Origin: Smittium mucronatum
Taxonomy: Eukaryota > Kickxellomycota > Harpellomycetes > Harpellales > Legeriomycetaceae
Reading direction: 5' to 3'
Assembly (NCBI GenBank): GCA_001953115.1
Contig: LSSL01000503.1
Span: forward strand, 1-64,000
DNA: 64,000 bases
Part shown: positions 53,830 through 64,000 of the stretch, piece after piece
Numbering within the stretch: position 1 is the stretch's first letter
How the letters are laid out: each line of letters begins with the position of its first letter
Translations under genes and position numbers: made by a program
The notes under the pieces: model-generated
The model's database searches: none
What the model was told of the DNA's origin: nothing
Seen by the model: only the letters and a program-made list of their open reading frames with translations

Positions 53830-54963
53830 ATTCCGGTTAGAGTTTTAACTAAAATATAAACAGTTGGAATTTTTGATCTTGGTTTATTGCAAATATTTTT
53901 CGTTATTACACAAGAGGATGATTATAATTAAGCATTATTAAAACATCCCTGAAATAATGTTTCGGTAATATATCTGAAAAAGTGATTGCAAAGTAGTGGA
54001 TGAAGCTTTTTACCAAAACCCGGAAACCGTGTGTGGTGGATAGAAATAGCAAAGAATGAAAGTATATCTAGTAAAATCATGTTATATTAAATTATATCAT
54101 GTTTGATTGATGGATTAAACTATTCCTGGACTGTGAAAAAGGTTGAAAGTATAAAATATTATAGCTGGTCTGTTTTTTTTTTTTTTTGGAAAGAAACAAT
54201 TTGGTTTCAGTTTTGCAATTGGAAATTCATTTTAAGAGTTTAGATAAAACGAAATTTAAAGCTTAGATATTTTTTTTATGGGAATCTATTCATGGATGGA
54301 ATCAATAGAACATGATTCTGAAAAGAAATGGCCAGAAAAATATATCTCTATATCTTTTATAAGGAATATCGTAAAGGCAGAGTTTTTTTTCTTGGATCAA
54401 AGCTAAAAAAAAACTCAACAGATAATAAGTGATATGAATATTGCCATTTCTGGGGAGTGGTGAGGAAATCTCATATATTTTTTAATATTAGAATCCTTTA
54501 ATAGTCCAATTGAAATAACGATAGCCTGGAAAATGCAACCCAGATTGGTTCCAGCAATAATTTTTGGTGTCATTCTTTATATAAATTTACTCTACCACAA
54601 AAAAAAAAAAAGTCGAATAATTTACTCATCAACATTTATCCAATTCGAGCTTTTTCTTCTTCTTCCAATATGGCTAATAAAGGGGGGGGGATGGATGGGA
54701 TTTTAGATGGATCAGATGATTATTGAGCAGATTTAGCATGCTTTTATCTGCTGGTATAGAGAAAAAAAACCCCCCCAGTTATAAGAAAAAGTGCCATTGG
54801 ACCTAAAAGAGACAGGAAAATAAAATATAAAGAACTGGTCTGCTACACCTCGAACTAATATCTAGTATGTTCGGAACAGCCAGTGCGACAAAGAAAGTTT
54901 ATATTAGGATTAAAACTTTGTTCCTCTTACCTCTTTTTGAATTTCTTTATAGTGTTTTTTTAA
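53830..54963. other. intergenic, milder composition
   Basis: No gene is supported. It holds long homopolymers (T at about 54173-54187, A at about 54599-54611, G at about 54682-54690, C at 54770-54776) and no long open frame. It may be the upstream region of the candidate exons that follow. Confidence 0.45.
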
Positions 54964-55423
54964 ATGAGTCACTTGAAAAAAGGAAATAACCCTCCGCTAT
55001 GCTACTGGAGTATCTTGTTCACGGTCACAGGTACAGATAATCTTTTGGGTGGATATGAAAGTATTGGACTGCCAGCATTAGGCCCACTAGACGCCTCAAC
55101 CGATTTCTTTCTTTATATTTGGGTAAAAAAAAAAAAAAGAGATTGAATATTTGAGCTTTTATTTTTAAATTAACTATTTTTTATACTTTAATTTGGTATA
55201 TATATATATATATATTGTGGTGAAAAAAGTGGTTGGGATAAATTTATAATTCTATCAATACCTTCAGTATGCTTTAGATGCAAAGATGTGATATAACTGG
55301 TTAGTATTTTTTTTTTCCTTTCGGGAATGTGATGTAGCTGGAGAGTACGAGCAGTACTGGTGGCAATCTGCAAAAGTGCCTGATAATTACAAAGTACTCG
55401 TAAAATTAAAAGTGAAAGAGTGA
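54964..55423 (+). CDS. possible small two-exon gene, unknown function
   Basis: ATG at 54964 opens 60 codons of mixed, coding-like composition, including GTDNLLGGYESIGLPALGPL and DASTDFFLYIW, before an A-rich tail. A second coding-like stretch reads GEYEQYWWQSAKVPDNYKV to TGA at 55421-55423. It is preceded by a T-rich tract and an acceptor-like TAG ending at 55337. Donors at 55031 (CAG|GTACAG) or 55061 (AAA|GTATTG) are in the right phase (1) to join it, but either would drop part of the first frame. The minus strand here also has a coding-like frame with an acceptor TTTTGCAG, so strand and structure are uncertain. No family is recognised. Confidence 0.25.
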
Positions 55424-56019
55424 ATAGATTTTTAAATCTAATGGTATAATCTATTTTACACTATCCACAATAAAATAAAAATGGTTTAAATCCAAATAAT
55501 GATTAGATACATTCATGAATTGAATACAAGAAAATGATAAATACCGATTATATTTAAAAAAAAAACAGAAAATAAGGGAGGTTGGTGTATAATTTTTTTT
55601 CTTTTCTTTTTTTTTTAAGGAAATTTAGGAAGGGAAGGGATATGCAATTAACAAATAATCTACTATTCAAACTGTGTGAGTTCTAATACCCACATCTTGA
55701 ACCAGTTCAGATATAATTGATGTTTGACTAGTTACTTTACCAGCCTCCTCATAAATTCCTACATGTTTAAAAAAAAAAAAAGCAACATGACTTTATGATA
55801 TAATAATTCAATTCATACTATGCAAGATAATCAGGTTTAATTGCCCGATTAATAGAAAATGGAGGTTGAGCGAATGTACTTTTAGCAAAATTTTTGCACC
55901 TTGAAGTGGTTAAAAATTATTAGATTCAATTATTCTTTATAAGAAAAATGAGACATTCTTTGATATATATAACATCAGGCAATATTTGCTATCATTATAT
56001 TTACTTTTGAAATAAAATA
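55424..56019. other. intergenic / 3' flank of the LRR gene
   Basis: No ORF. It contains A and T homopolymers and the probable 3' untranslated region of the minus-strand LRR gene, which ends at 56020. No canonical AATAAA was seen on the minus strand close to the stop. Confidence 0.5.
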
Positions 56020-58418
56020 CTAATCAGAGTTCAAGGATAAGCTTTCCTTGAGCTCATTTTCAAGATTTCTTATTTCTTCATTGGATGTGGGGATGGATAA
56101 TTTCACTGACTTTAAATGCGATTTTTTCGATGCTGAAATAAAAGTGCGTAAGGTTTCAGCAGAGCAGCAGTTATTGTTTGACAGATCTAGATGCTTTAAA
56201 GACGAGCCGGGCCGAATTGCTAATGCCAAATTCTTGGCAAAGCTGTTTGTGATATCACAGCTGTCCATTGTTAGCTTTGTTAGCCTTGATCTGATGATCA
56301 AGTTATTGAACGGTTCAATAACCCTTTTTTCGCAAGATCCAGTCAAATATTTATTTCTTCCAATATCCAAATGACGAATAGACGAATTCAACACCCCATC
56401 GGCTAAATGTTTTATATTAGGGTAATTGATCGAGTTATTTCTCAAAATAAGAGTATGTATAAAGGAGTTTGTTTTCAAAGCACCGGCTAAGTTGTCTAGT
56501 TCAGGTCCTAAATCGTTGAATGATAAATCCAAAACTAAATTTTGCTGAGAAGTTCTCTCATTTGAATTTTTATGAGTACTTTCTTCTTTCAAATAGGTTT
56601 CAGATTCGGATTCAGGAAAGTACCGCAAAAATTCATTGTAATCCACGCTATGGATAGAGCCTGAAATAAATCTTCTTAGAGCTGAACAGTGTTTAGCCTT
56701 TAATTGATTTCTCCTCAGTAGCAGACATCTGATCTTTGAATTTTTAACAGCTGTCACTATTTATTTTTATTTTTTTTTAAAAAAAAAAAGAAATCACGAG
56801 TTTAAAAAATAAATTTTCAACACAACAAATATCGATCATATTTACATATTCTTTCTAATGCGGATGGGCATAATGAACAGTTATCTAAACACAAGTGTGA
56901 AAAGTCGGATCCATTGAGAGTTAAGGTTTTTTGCCTTCGGTTTATGAAATTAGATATCCATTTTGCCGAATCACTTTTAATATTTATTCCTGATAGGTTT
57001 AATGTGGTTAAACTCTCTAACTACATGGGCAAGATTGAATACTCCAATAAAATATAAGAAGAGTATATTGGAAAAAGATAAGAAAAATACTTACCTTAGA
57101 GGCAGCCATACACAAATATTTTACACCTCTACTGGAAATATTAGCATTGTTGCAAAAATTTATGGTAGTTAAATTTTGCAGCTTTATCATACTGTATGAT
57201 AATATCTTCATGGACTATTATAGGAATATAATTTAATTTTGCTTTAGTCAAAAGCACGGTATGCTAGTGATATTTCGCAAGTATTTAACTTACCTCATCG
57301 TCTAGACCACAGTTATCTAATTCTAGGGTCTCTAAATCACCAAATCCTTCTAGCATTCCTGAAAAACTATAAATATTCTTCCCAATATTGGTTTCATCTA
57401 ATCAAACAATTAATTTTTATATTTTACACCACTCAATATACATATAAATCATGATAAAGACAGAAAAGATTTAATACCTTGGAACTTGAGAGCAGTCAAT
57501 TGCTCTTCATGTTTAATTGCATTCTATTTTTTTAATGTATATATAAAAGATTTTGATGGGTGGTTAAATTTGAAAAAAAAGGAAATGATAATACAGGAAA
57601 AGAAGAGGAGATACCTTTAATGTATTCACTATAGAGCTTACTAAATTTTCCTCAAATTCGGAGCAACTATCTCTATAGAGGCTCAAGATAGATTTAGTTT
57701 TTTTTATTGAGGGAGACTCGATTGAATACTTTTTCCCCCAACCTCCAATATTGATTTTCCCGAAAAAGTCGGATTTATTAGATTCGAGCTCAAACATTTC
57801 AGAGTTGATTAAAGTAGACGTTTCCAAAGAGTCGTATAGGATCAAAGTCTTGGGTTTAGTGAACCTCACTCTCCTAATTTCTTTTATATTAAAATCATCA
57901 TTTTTAAAAGATGATAATGTATTGATTTTTGTGTTTTCTAGAGACGACCCAAGACTGGAATTACAATCTGAAGATTGGAGGTTTTCTACTAGAGATGAGC
58001 TAGAGTTGGATACGGAAGCGTCGGTCTGTACGAAATCGGATTTAGAGACTAATCCATCGTAAATTTCAGAAAATTCTTTATTTAAATAAATGTTATTGTC
58101 GCCACTGACAACCAGATACTCATTGAGATCAATGTTGCTGAGGACAGTAATATCTTCTTTCACCAAATGGTTTCTTGAGGGAACACGGCCGCTTTTAGTA
58201 AAAGTATCATTAATACTAGAAGTGTTTTTCGACGTTTCTAAGAAATGACCAAACCTGAATTTTTGAGTCTTGGTGTTGATGGATTTGCTCAAGAGTTTAC
58301 TTTTAACTTTTATTTGAGCATCAGTTCTGGTCTGGGCTGGTATTAGAATACTCTGGCTTTGGGGATTCGGCACATGTAGGCAATTCAAATACGACCTGGC
58401 TCCTTCGTAAGAACTCAT
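56020..58418 (-). CDS. PPP1R37-like protein phosphatase 1 regulatory leucine-rich repeat protein, six exons
   Basis: Exons on the minus strand: 58418-57615, 57523-57478, 57397-57294, 57214-57095, 57020-56846, 56756-56020. The five introns (91, 80, 79, 74, 89 nt) all start GT and end AG. Phases agree throughout and the total is 1986 nt, giving 661 residues. Residues 1-268 are polar, Ser/Asn-rich and probably disordered, and hold RVRF at 183-186, a match to the protein phosphatase 1 RVxF docking motif, within IRRVRFTKP. After a short helix-like stretch (SLYRDSCSE, about 247-255), leucine-rich repeats of the ribonuclease-inhibitor type follow: LETLELDNCGL (305-315), LTTINF..N (333-341), LTTLNLSG (362-369), LCLDNCSL (401-408), IRCLLLRRNQL (425-435), LVLDLSFNDL (490-499), IHTLILRNNSI (516-526), IRHLDIGRNKYL (543-554), LTKLTMDSCDI (575-585), LKHLDLSNNNC (603-613). 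A polar insertion at about 448-488 interrupts them. The order RVxF, helix, repeats and the SSRGVKYL-type repeat fit PPP1R37 (LRRC68) and related fungal LRR proteins. It probably acts in cytoplasm or nucleus by binding phosphatase 1. The protein name is inferred; the gene structure is well supported. Confidence 0.8.
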
Positions 58419-59365
58419 AAAGAAAATTTGTATTTTTAAAATAAATATATTAATACAAGATCGAGTTTATTCGAAATGTGGTCATTAGAGTTAGGCTACA
58501 GGTAGAAATAACAAAAAAAATAAAAGAGGAAGAGGGGGGAGGGGGGGGAGAGTGGTGGATGTAAGAATTGAGATAAAGAGTCTCCAAGGAGTCGGAATAA
58601 AATGGTTCTTTTAGATAGTAACTGAAAGGATATTGAAAATTTAATATATGATAGTGGCACCCTCGTTCACATTAATTTTTTTATTTCAAAAGTTGACAAA
58701 TCTGGCAAAGAGATTGATATTCAATTAGACTTTGTAATTAATTGTGGAAATATATAAGCTTGACACTATTAGATAATACATTATCTAAAAATACATGGCT
58801 ACAGCGCACAAAAGTTCAGAAATATCTGTTTAAAGATAAAAATAGAACTAGATATATTTTCTCGGATCAAATTCCCCACTAGTTTCAATATACCATTATT
58901 AAGAGTAACAAGTTTGCCTAAATTAAAAATAGGCTAATTTTTTATAAATACACGGATTTTAATAATAATTATTAATATTAACCAGTAAAAACATTGTATA
59001 TTTAATTTATGACAAAAAAAAGGCTGTAAAGGAATTTGCAGGGATTGATGAGGTTCAGCACTTTATCAGCCAGTAAGCTTAATTGCGGCATCATTAATTG
59101 CCAACATATAGGTGATTACGAATTAAAAGACAAAAGCTTTAATTCCATTAGCTATTTGATGGCAATTTTTTTTGTTCTATCGAATTAAAGTACTCAGAAT
59201 ACCTTTGATTTAAAGGGTTAGCGACTATTTCTGGATATGGGAAAATGTACATAACCAAGATCGTTTATTCATAGATTGTTTACAATTGGTAATATTAGTG
59301 TGCTTGAATTACATTATTTATAGTTTGAAAAGAAAATCCAATCTCATTAGAAATATATTACGAGC
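58419..59365. other. intergenic, 5' flank of the LRR gene
   Basis: This contains the promoter-side tract described separately and otherwise no open frame. A minus-strand TATTAATATATTTATT stretch close to the start codon could be TATA-like, but such sequence is common here. Confidence 0.5.
58523..58555 (-). promoter_or_regulatory. CT-rich tract upstream of the LRR gene
   Basis: On the minus strand this is a 30-base C/T-only tract about 105-135 bases before the start codon of the LRR gene. Pyrimidine-rich blocks at this distance are common core-promoter features in fungi. It may also be simple sequence. Confidence 0.35.
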
Positions 59366-59620
59366 TCACTGCAAATTATTGTACATTTCTGAATCACAAC
59401 TAATCTGGGAAAAAAGCCATAAGTCCAACAAATGAATGATTGCATTTTTCGTAATAGAAAACCTCCTGCCATTGAGTTTATTGGATTTTTTCGAGTCAGG
59501 AGTCCGGAAATAGTTACAAAGTAATCGTTTTTGGCAAAGAAATCGTTTGGAGATCCGATTTGCTACTAGATATATACATCTATTTGAGAAAATAGGAAAA
59601 ATAATCAATGGGATATTCAT
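59366..59620 (-). CDS. possible small ORF, 84 residues, unknown
   Basis: ATG at 59620 (an in-frame TTG lies at 59632) opens 84 codons to TGA at 59368-59366. The start is hydrophobic (MNIPLIIFPIF), followed by a basic Cys-containing stretch (KRFLCQKRLLCNYF) and a polar section. Composition is more balanced than in the deserts. No domain or neighbour supports a function. Confidence 0.18.
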   Translation of the reverse strand: MNIPLIIFPIFSNRCIYLVANRISKRFLCQKRLLCNYFRTPDSKKSNKLNGRRFSITKNAIIHLLDLWLFSQISCDSEMYNNLQ

Positions 59621-59837
59621 AATCAAAGTCAAATATCGATGATATATTTCATTAAAGGTGAGTTATTGGATCCATTAATACATTCTCATCCCATAACCAG
59701 CAAATCAAAAATAGCCTAAATCAATTCAAAATTATAATAGGCGCGGTTTATTGATAAAATAGTTTTTACGACATAAATGCCTAGAATGTATCCAATAAAC
59801 AAAAAAAGCAAAAATTCGCATGAAAAGAACGTTATTT

Positions 59838-60053
59838 TCACGACCAATACTTGTTTATTAATCCCGATTTGGTAGTTTTATTAAAAGAGCCAAGGGGAAA
59901 AGTTTTTACTCTACTGCTATTTACTATATTTTTTTTATTATTATTTTTTAAATCCATATTTATCTTGGTATTAAGAAGTTGGCTGACCAATTCTTGCCAT
60001 CTTTTATGGCCAATATCCTGGATTAATTTCCAGATTAAAAAGCCTAATTTCAT
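59838..60053 (-). CDS. possible small ORF or terminal exon, 71 residues, unknown
   Basis: ATG at 60051-60053 opens 71 codons ending in TGA. The first 30 residues (IWKLIQDIGHKRWQELVSQLL) look like an amphipathic helix, and the remainder is Asn/Lys/Ser-rich. GAAATTAG overlapping the start could also be a splice acceptor, so this may be a last exon. The plus-strand frame at 59851-60111 is its complement and looks less natural. Confidence 0.2.
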   Translation of the reverse strand: MKLGFLIWKLIQDIGHKRWQELVSQLLNTKINMDLKNNNKKNIVNSSRVKTFPLGSFNKTTKSGLINKYWS

Positions 60054-61168
60054 TATTTATGCTATTGCAATTGATAGACAGGTTTGTTCAAGGTTCAGCG
60101 AACTGGAGTGAGAGACACATTCTGGCAACGAAAGAGCTTTTGCAGCCATAAAAAAGAAAGCTTAAAATAACTTGCTCTATAAATAAGTTGCGCTTTTCAT
60201 TTGTGCAATGTATTAGTTTTTTCTTGATAGTATATTAAACTAAACCAAAAATAGATCAGTTCATAAGATTACGCCTTCTGCGCTGACTAACAACTCTTTT
60301 CAGACCCAAACTCTTATGGAATTCTGTTTATGAGCATTAGCAATTTCAATTAGTTGTAGTTCATGATTTATCCAATAGTATATGAATGCTATTGACACAA
60401 TGTTGACGTTGAAAGGAAAACGAATTTCATTTTTTTGCCCTCACTGGCCACTGAAAGGGTTAAGTCGAGAAATATATATATTGAAGCAGTTATGGGTGGG
60501 CCGGTGGTGGGTAAGAAAGAGCAACAAACCCAAGAACTAGAGTTATCCGCCGAAATTAGCACTTTTGGTGTGATTTAGTGAAATAGATACAAGACAACAT
60601 TTCACAAGATAGTGGTAAAGAAAAGAAAAGAGAGGAAATTCAATGGGGGGGTTTTTTTAGAAAAAATAACGTATTAAATTTCAGAAGAACGAGGATTATT
60701 GGACAATTTTAATAGTTAGTAGATATAGCTTATTAAAATCATCAAATTAGAAACAAAAGTGCATATGGGCAGTTTTAGAATTAGCATAAAAGTTTAGCGT
60801 TTATTTTTTTATAAAAAAAAAAAAAATCTAAACTAAACAGCAAGATTACAGCGATTCTAAAGATAACCAAAAAGATGTCAGATCAGATTAATTCATTGAT
60901 TTGTAGCAAAACAGCATATAATAAGCGTTTTAATCGACAATTACCATTAATAATAAATGATTAGAATAACCCAACAATATTGAGAATGTAGATTAATTTT
61001 GAGTAAATTAAGCCACTTGACGATTGTTCATGATGACACTGATTTGAGTTTTGATGCATAATAAATTAAAGGGGACAGATTAGTCAGATATGAAGCCAAA
61101 TGGGTTAATTCGAGTAACAAAAATAAATGGATTCAGCCAGCACCTGTATTCTAGATAATAATAGCCAA
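60054..61168. other. intergenic with short unassigned frames
   Basis: ATG at 60492 opens 28 codons (MGGPVVGKKEQQTQELELS...), with a strong donor-like GGTAAGAAAG at the seventh codon. It could be a first exon, but no convincing partner exon was found. The rest is AT-rich with no recognised feature. Confidence 0.3.
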
Positions 61169-61230
61169 ATTGACGTTCTAGAACGAGTAAGGATGAGAAA
61201 TTGACGTTCTAGAACGAGTAAGGATGAGAA
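61169..61230. repeat. 31-bp perfect tandem duplication
   Basis: Two identical 31-bp copies (61169-61199 and 61200-61230), each containing the 12-bp palindrome CGTTCTAGAACG. Perfect identity implies a very recent event or an assembly artefact. Confidence 0.95.
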
Positions 61231-61367
61231 ATTGCTGTGGATAAAGCTTGTAGATAAGAACGAAATTAGATCGTATCAGCATCAATGTAGCGAAGTGATT
61301 CAGCCCAAAGGATTGGTGTGTATCGCACCCAAATATGTTTTTATTTTCGCTCGACTCAAATTCTCCC

Positions 61368-61480
61368 ATCGACTTTGAATCGGTTATCTTACAATAAAAT
61401 TCCGAGATACAACAACAATCGACTTTGAATCGGTTATCTTACTATAAAATTCCGAGATACAACAACAATCGACTTTGAAT
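61368..61480 (+). mobile_element. 37-bp retroelement 3'-end insertion, tandemly duplicated, with 13-bp repeats
   Basis: ATCGACTTTGAAT occurs at 61368-61380, 61418-61430 and 61468-61480. Between these lie two 37-bp inserts (61381-61417 and 61431-61467) that differ at one base and contain TTACAATAAAATTCCGAGAT then ACAACAACA. This is the same 3' end as in the copies at 22777-22806 and (inverse) 31608-31636. The simplest reading is an extremely 5'-truncated insertion with a 13-bp target-site duplication, followed by a 50-bp tandem duplication of insert plus one flank. Confidence 0.65.
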
Positions 61481-62137
61481 CAGAAGTTGGTAGTTTTAAA
61501 ATATATGGCTAATTATTCAAATCAAGAGCTCGTGTATCCCAGGTCTTGCACATTCTCTTGGACTATACCTTGGAATTTTTTCAGTATTGAGTGATTTAGA
61601 AAATCTACTCTCTAATCCGCTCAAGACCGATGGCACAAAAAAAACATGTTTCGGCATTGGTTTAATGATATCATTAAATTGAAAATAATTGTACATTACT
61701 GGGTAAATATAAAAGTATGGCCAATTGGAAACGATTTATATAAAATTAGGAGCTGGGGAATAGTTTAAGGCCTGTTGATGGGATAAATATAACACCAAGA
61801 AAAGATTGTAGACAAGTAAAAAAAAAAAAAAGCCTCGTATTCCAACAAAAAGCCATTTATCTTTTCTAGATATTTAAATACGGGCACTATTGGCAAGAAT
61901 CTTGGATTTGTAATCTATATAATATGGATACATAAAATCAAAATTAGACGTAATTTTATGGTCTCAAAAATTAGTCGATGATTTGTATAGACTCGCAATC
62001 TTAGTCTTGAAATACTGTTAATGCACACGCATTATAGAGTTATTACTTTTAGAGCAATAATTCTTTGGGAAAATTTAGAGGATCTCTGAGTGTTCCACCA
62101 ATTAAACTCTAAAAAAACGAAAAACCACAGTTGACAT

Positions 62138-62156
62138 GACATCTAATCTAGATGTC
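62138..62156. repeat. perfect 8-bp stem hairpin
   Basis: GACATCTA and its inverse TAGATGTC are separated by ATC. It is short, with no adjacent gene to suggest a regulatory role. Confidence 0.6.
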
Positions 62157-62524
62157 TTGCACGTTCAAGCTTATAAAGTCTATTTAGCTCAAAACATTTA
62201 ACATGTCTATATTAACCATAACTTTTTTTTTTTGGGGAAGAGAGTGTATGCAATAGTTAATCTAACCGGTTCTGGACCATTAAACTCTCCAACCCACCCA
62301 ATCTATTGAGTGGAATAAAAAAAAAAAAGTTTTTCTGGCTTATCAGATTTTTATTGGATAGAACAGCACTGCTATAGAGTGTAAAACATACAAAAATAGT
62401 CGGCTGGACATTACGTTAATTTTTCTTTTTTAAATTACAGCTTGATAATGCTGGTATTCAGCCAATTAATATTCAAGGAAATAGAGGGTTAGATCCCAGC
62501 TTTTTTTCAAAAAAAAAAAAAGAA

Positions 62525-62544
62525 ATGACATGACATGACATGAC
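62525..62544. repeat. (ATGAC)x4 microsatellite
   Basis: Four perfect pentanucleotide units. Confidence 0.95.
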
Positions 62545-63318
62545 TAGGCTAGACTGTCTAATTAGTGGGAGGGGGAAGGGGGTGTAGGAGAAATAAGGTA
62601 AAGTTTATTACAAATTGCAGCTGATCTTCCCAGAGCACAAAAATAAATACAATTCTTATTCGTGCAATTTCGGGAATCGTAATTCCACAATTAGTAAATA
62701 CCAAATAATAAAAATAATAATAAAAATATCAAAAGCTATCCCCTATTAATCAAATTCCTTACCAGATCATCCTCCATCTATTTTATTTTTTTTCCATTTT
62801 TCTTTTTAGAAAAAAGACGAGTTTTTTTTTTTTTTTTTTTTGAATTCTTTTTCTGCATTCATAAATTCCCAATCGATAAATAAAAAAATAAAAAAAAAGA
62901 GGGGAGGGGGCAGATTCAATTGGGCAAAATTATTTTATTTTTATAACGCACTAAAATCACAAACTGCCAAATAGAAAAGAGCATAGTGCTAACTTTGGGA
63001 AGGTAAGTTTGAGAACTGAAAACGCTTACTACTCTCCTAATTTAGAAAACTCGCGCTTTTTCATGCATAAAGTTACTGGGTAATTCAAAATTGGAATTTG
63101 CAGACGCGGATTAATTATTGGCAAAATGTGGAAATTTTATTAGAGCTTAGCACGCATCTATATTTTTATTGGGTTGGCGATGAATTTATTTTATACTCGC
63201 CAATGGCTTTCATTATAAAAAAAAGATCCTGGCAATTCGTTATAAAGCAGTATCAAAATGACAATCATTTGAAATAAAAAGTGATTTTTCCCGAATTAGA
63301 TTTCGGTGAATCGTATGA

Positions 63319-63516
63319 CTGACCCCTTTTTCAGGACCCAAATTCTTTTCTGACTCCTTATTTTTAAATGATAGCACTAATAATTGGTCTAAATTCAGTA
63401 ATGTGCAGAATATTCACAAACTAATGATAATTCTGAACAAACCTCCCCACAAGTTTTGTGCCATTGGCCTTGAAAAGGGGCTGGTTGCGAGATTTGGGTA
63501 TCTTCGAGCTGGCTGA
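63319..63516 (+). CDS. possible exon, unknown
   Basis: A frame stays open for 66 codons, bounded by TGA at 63316-63318 and TGA at 63514-63516. It contains an acceptor-like TTTTTCAG ending at 63334 and an internal ATG at 63424 (30 codons, MIILNKPPHKFCAIGLEKG then LVARFGYLRAG). The minus strand holds a competing 44-codon ATG frame (63529-63395: MSLRVSQLEDTQISQPAPF...). The patch is locally GC-richer than its surroundings. Strand and reality are undecided, and no family is recognised. Confidence 0.17.
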   Translation: MTPFSGPKFFSDSLFLNDSTNNWSKFSNVQNIHKLMIILNKPPHKFCAIGLEKGLVARFGYLRAG

Positions 63517-64000
63517 CCCTTAATGACATTGAAATTTTCTGATTTCCCTATTACTATAAAGTAGCTATTCTCGCCAGATTAATCTGTTCCCTTGTTTCAG
63601 ACGGCTTAATTGCCATCAGCTGATAATAATCTACTCAATATTATATTTAACTATTAGAAGCACCATGGATATATAAGAGTTATTTGCTTTTTTTGTTGAA
63701 TGATAAAAGTGGATTCTGCTTTCTTTTTCATTATTTACTCTGTTTTAAACTCGCCATCTAGCCTTCTAGTATAAATGGAAAGAGGGTTATCTGATTGGAA
63801 TGTTGATGTGGAATTACCTGCTACCAAAACCAAATATACTTGATTTATTTATTGTAAATTCTTTTAAAAGTCTGTTAGAAATAAATGCCGCATAATCCAA
63901 ACCCAATTAAATTCCTCGTAAAATAAAATCCAGAAACCAATCGCACTCCTCTTGTCTATTCAACCCAAACTCCAAATAAAGAAAAATACATCTATTTCAA
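63517..64000. other. intergenic at window end
   Basis: No open frame or repeat of note. A TATATAAG sequence at about 63669-63676 could be a TATA box for a gene beyond the window, but nothing confirms it. Confidence 0.4.

Larger units (their letters stand above)
61481..63318. other. intergenic with homopolymers
   Basis: No gene is supported. It includes long A and T tracts (for example T at about 62822-62840), a perfect hairpin at 62138-62156 and an ATGAC microsatellite. Confidence 0.45.

Noticed and set aside
57751..58062. 103-codon plus-strand ORF over the LRR gene, and the similar one at 56048-56374
   Set aside because: Both are antisense shadows of exons 1 and 6 of the well-supported minus-strand gene.

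Overview
The window is nuclear DNA from an AT-rich eukaryote, most likely a fungus. The signs are short GT..AG introns (74-91 nt) in a verifiable multi-exon gene, long stretches of poly-A, poly-T and TA-rich DNA, eukaryotic protein families (a GT31-like glycosyltransferase and a PPP1R37-like leucine-rich repeat protein), retroelement debris, and an assembly gap of N at 53235-53829. The CT-rich promoter-like tract and compact introns suit a fungus, perhaps an early-diverging lineage. That placement is an inference. No prokaryotic gene organisation is present.

Layout: 1-22.5 kb is an extremely AT-rich gene desert with microsatellites and chance ORFs. From 22.5 to 34 kb the base composition is milder. 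This stretch holds two copies of a retroelement-like repeat in opposite orientation (22499-22818 and 31599-32225), each bounded by short direct repeats that look like target-site duplications; a decayed LTR-retrotransposon integrase (25819-26140); a MITE-like inverted-terminal element (about 27050-27300); and one intact gene, an intronless 316-residue type II membrane protein resembling GT31 glycosyltransferases (29771-30721). A decayed coding patch of unknown family lies near 32.8-33.1 kb. From 34 to 51.4 kb is a second AT desert. Its main structure is a foldback pair (40598-40935 and 41300-41509) whose arms carry a 22-bp minisatellite in unequal copy number.

After the gap, 54-64 kb is again gene-compatible. 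The best-supported gene here is on the minus strand (58418 to 56020): six exons, 661 codons, all splice phases consistent, with an RVRF protein phosphatase 1 docking motif followed by at least nine leucine-rich repeats. The rest of this end holds small unassigned ORFs, two recent tandem duplications (31 bp and 50 bp), and a third, tiny 37-bp copy of the retroelement 3' end flanked by perfect 13-bp repeats.

The two convincing genes are unrelated: one points to Golgi or secretory glycosylation, the other to regulation of protein phosphatase 1. No operon-like or pathway cluster is visible. The most informative signal is the retroelement family, with three copies sharing a 3' end, differing in 5' end, and each flanked by direct repeats. 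That pattern fits target-primed (LINE/SINE-type) insertion.
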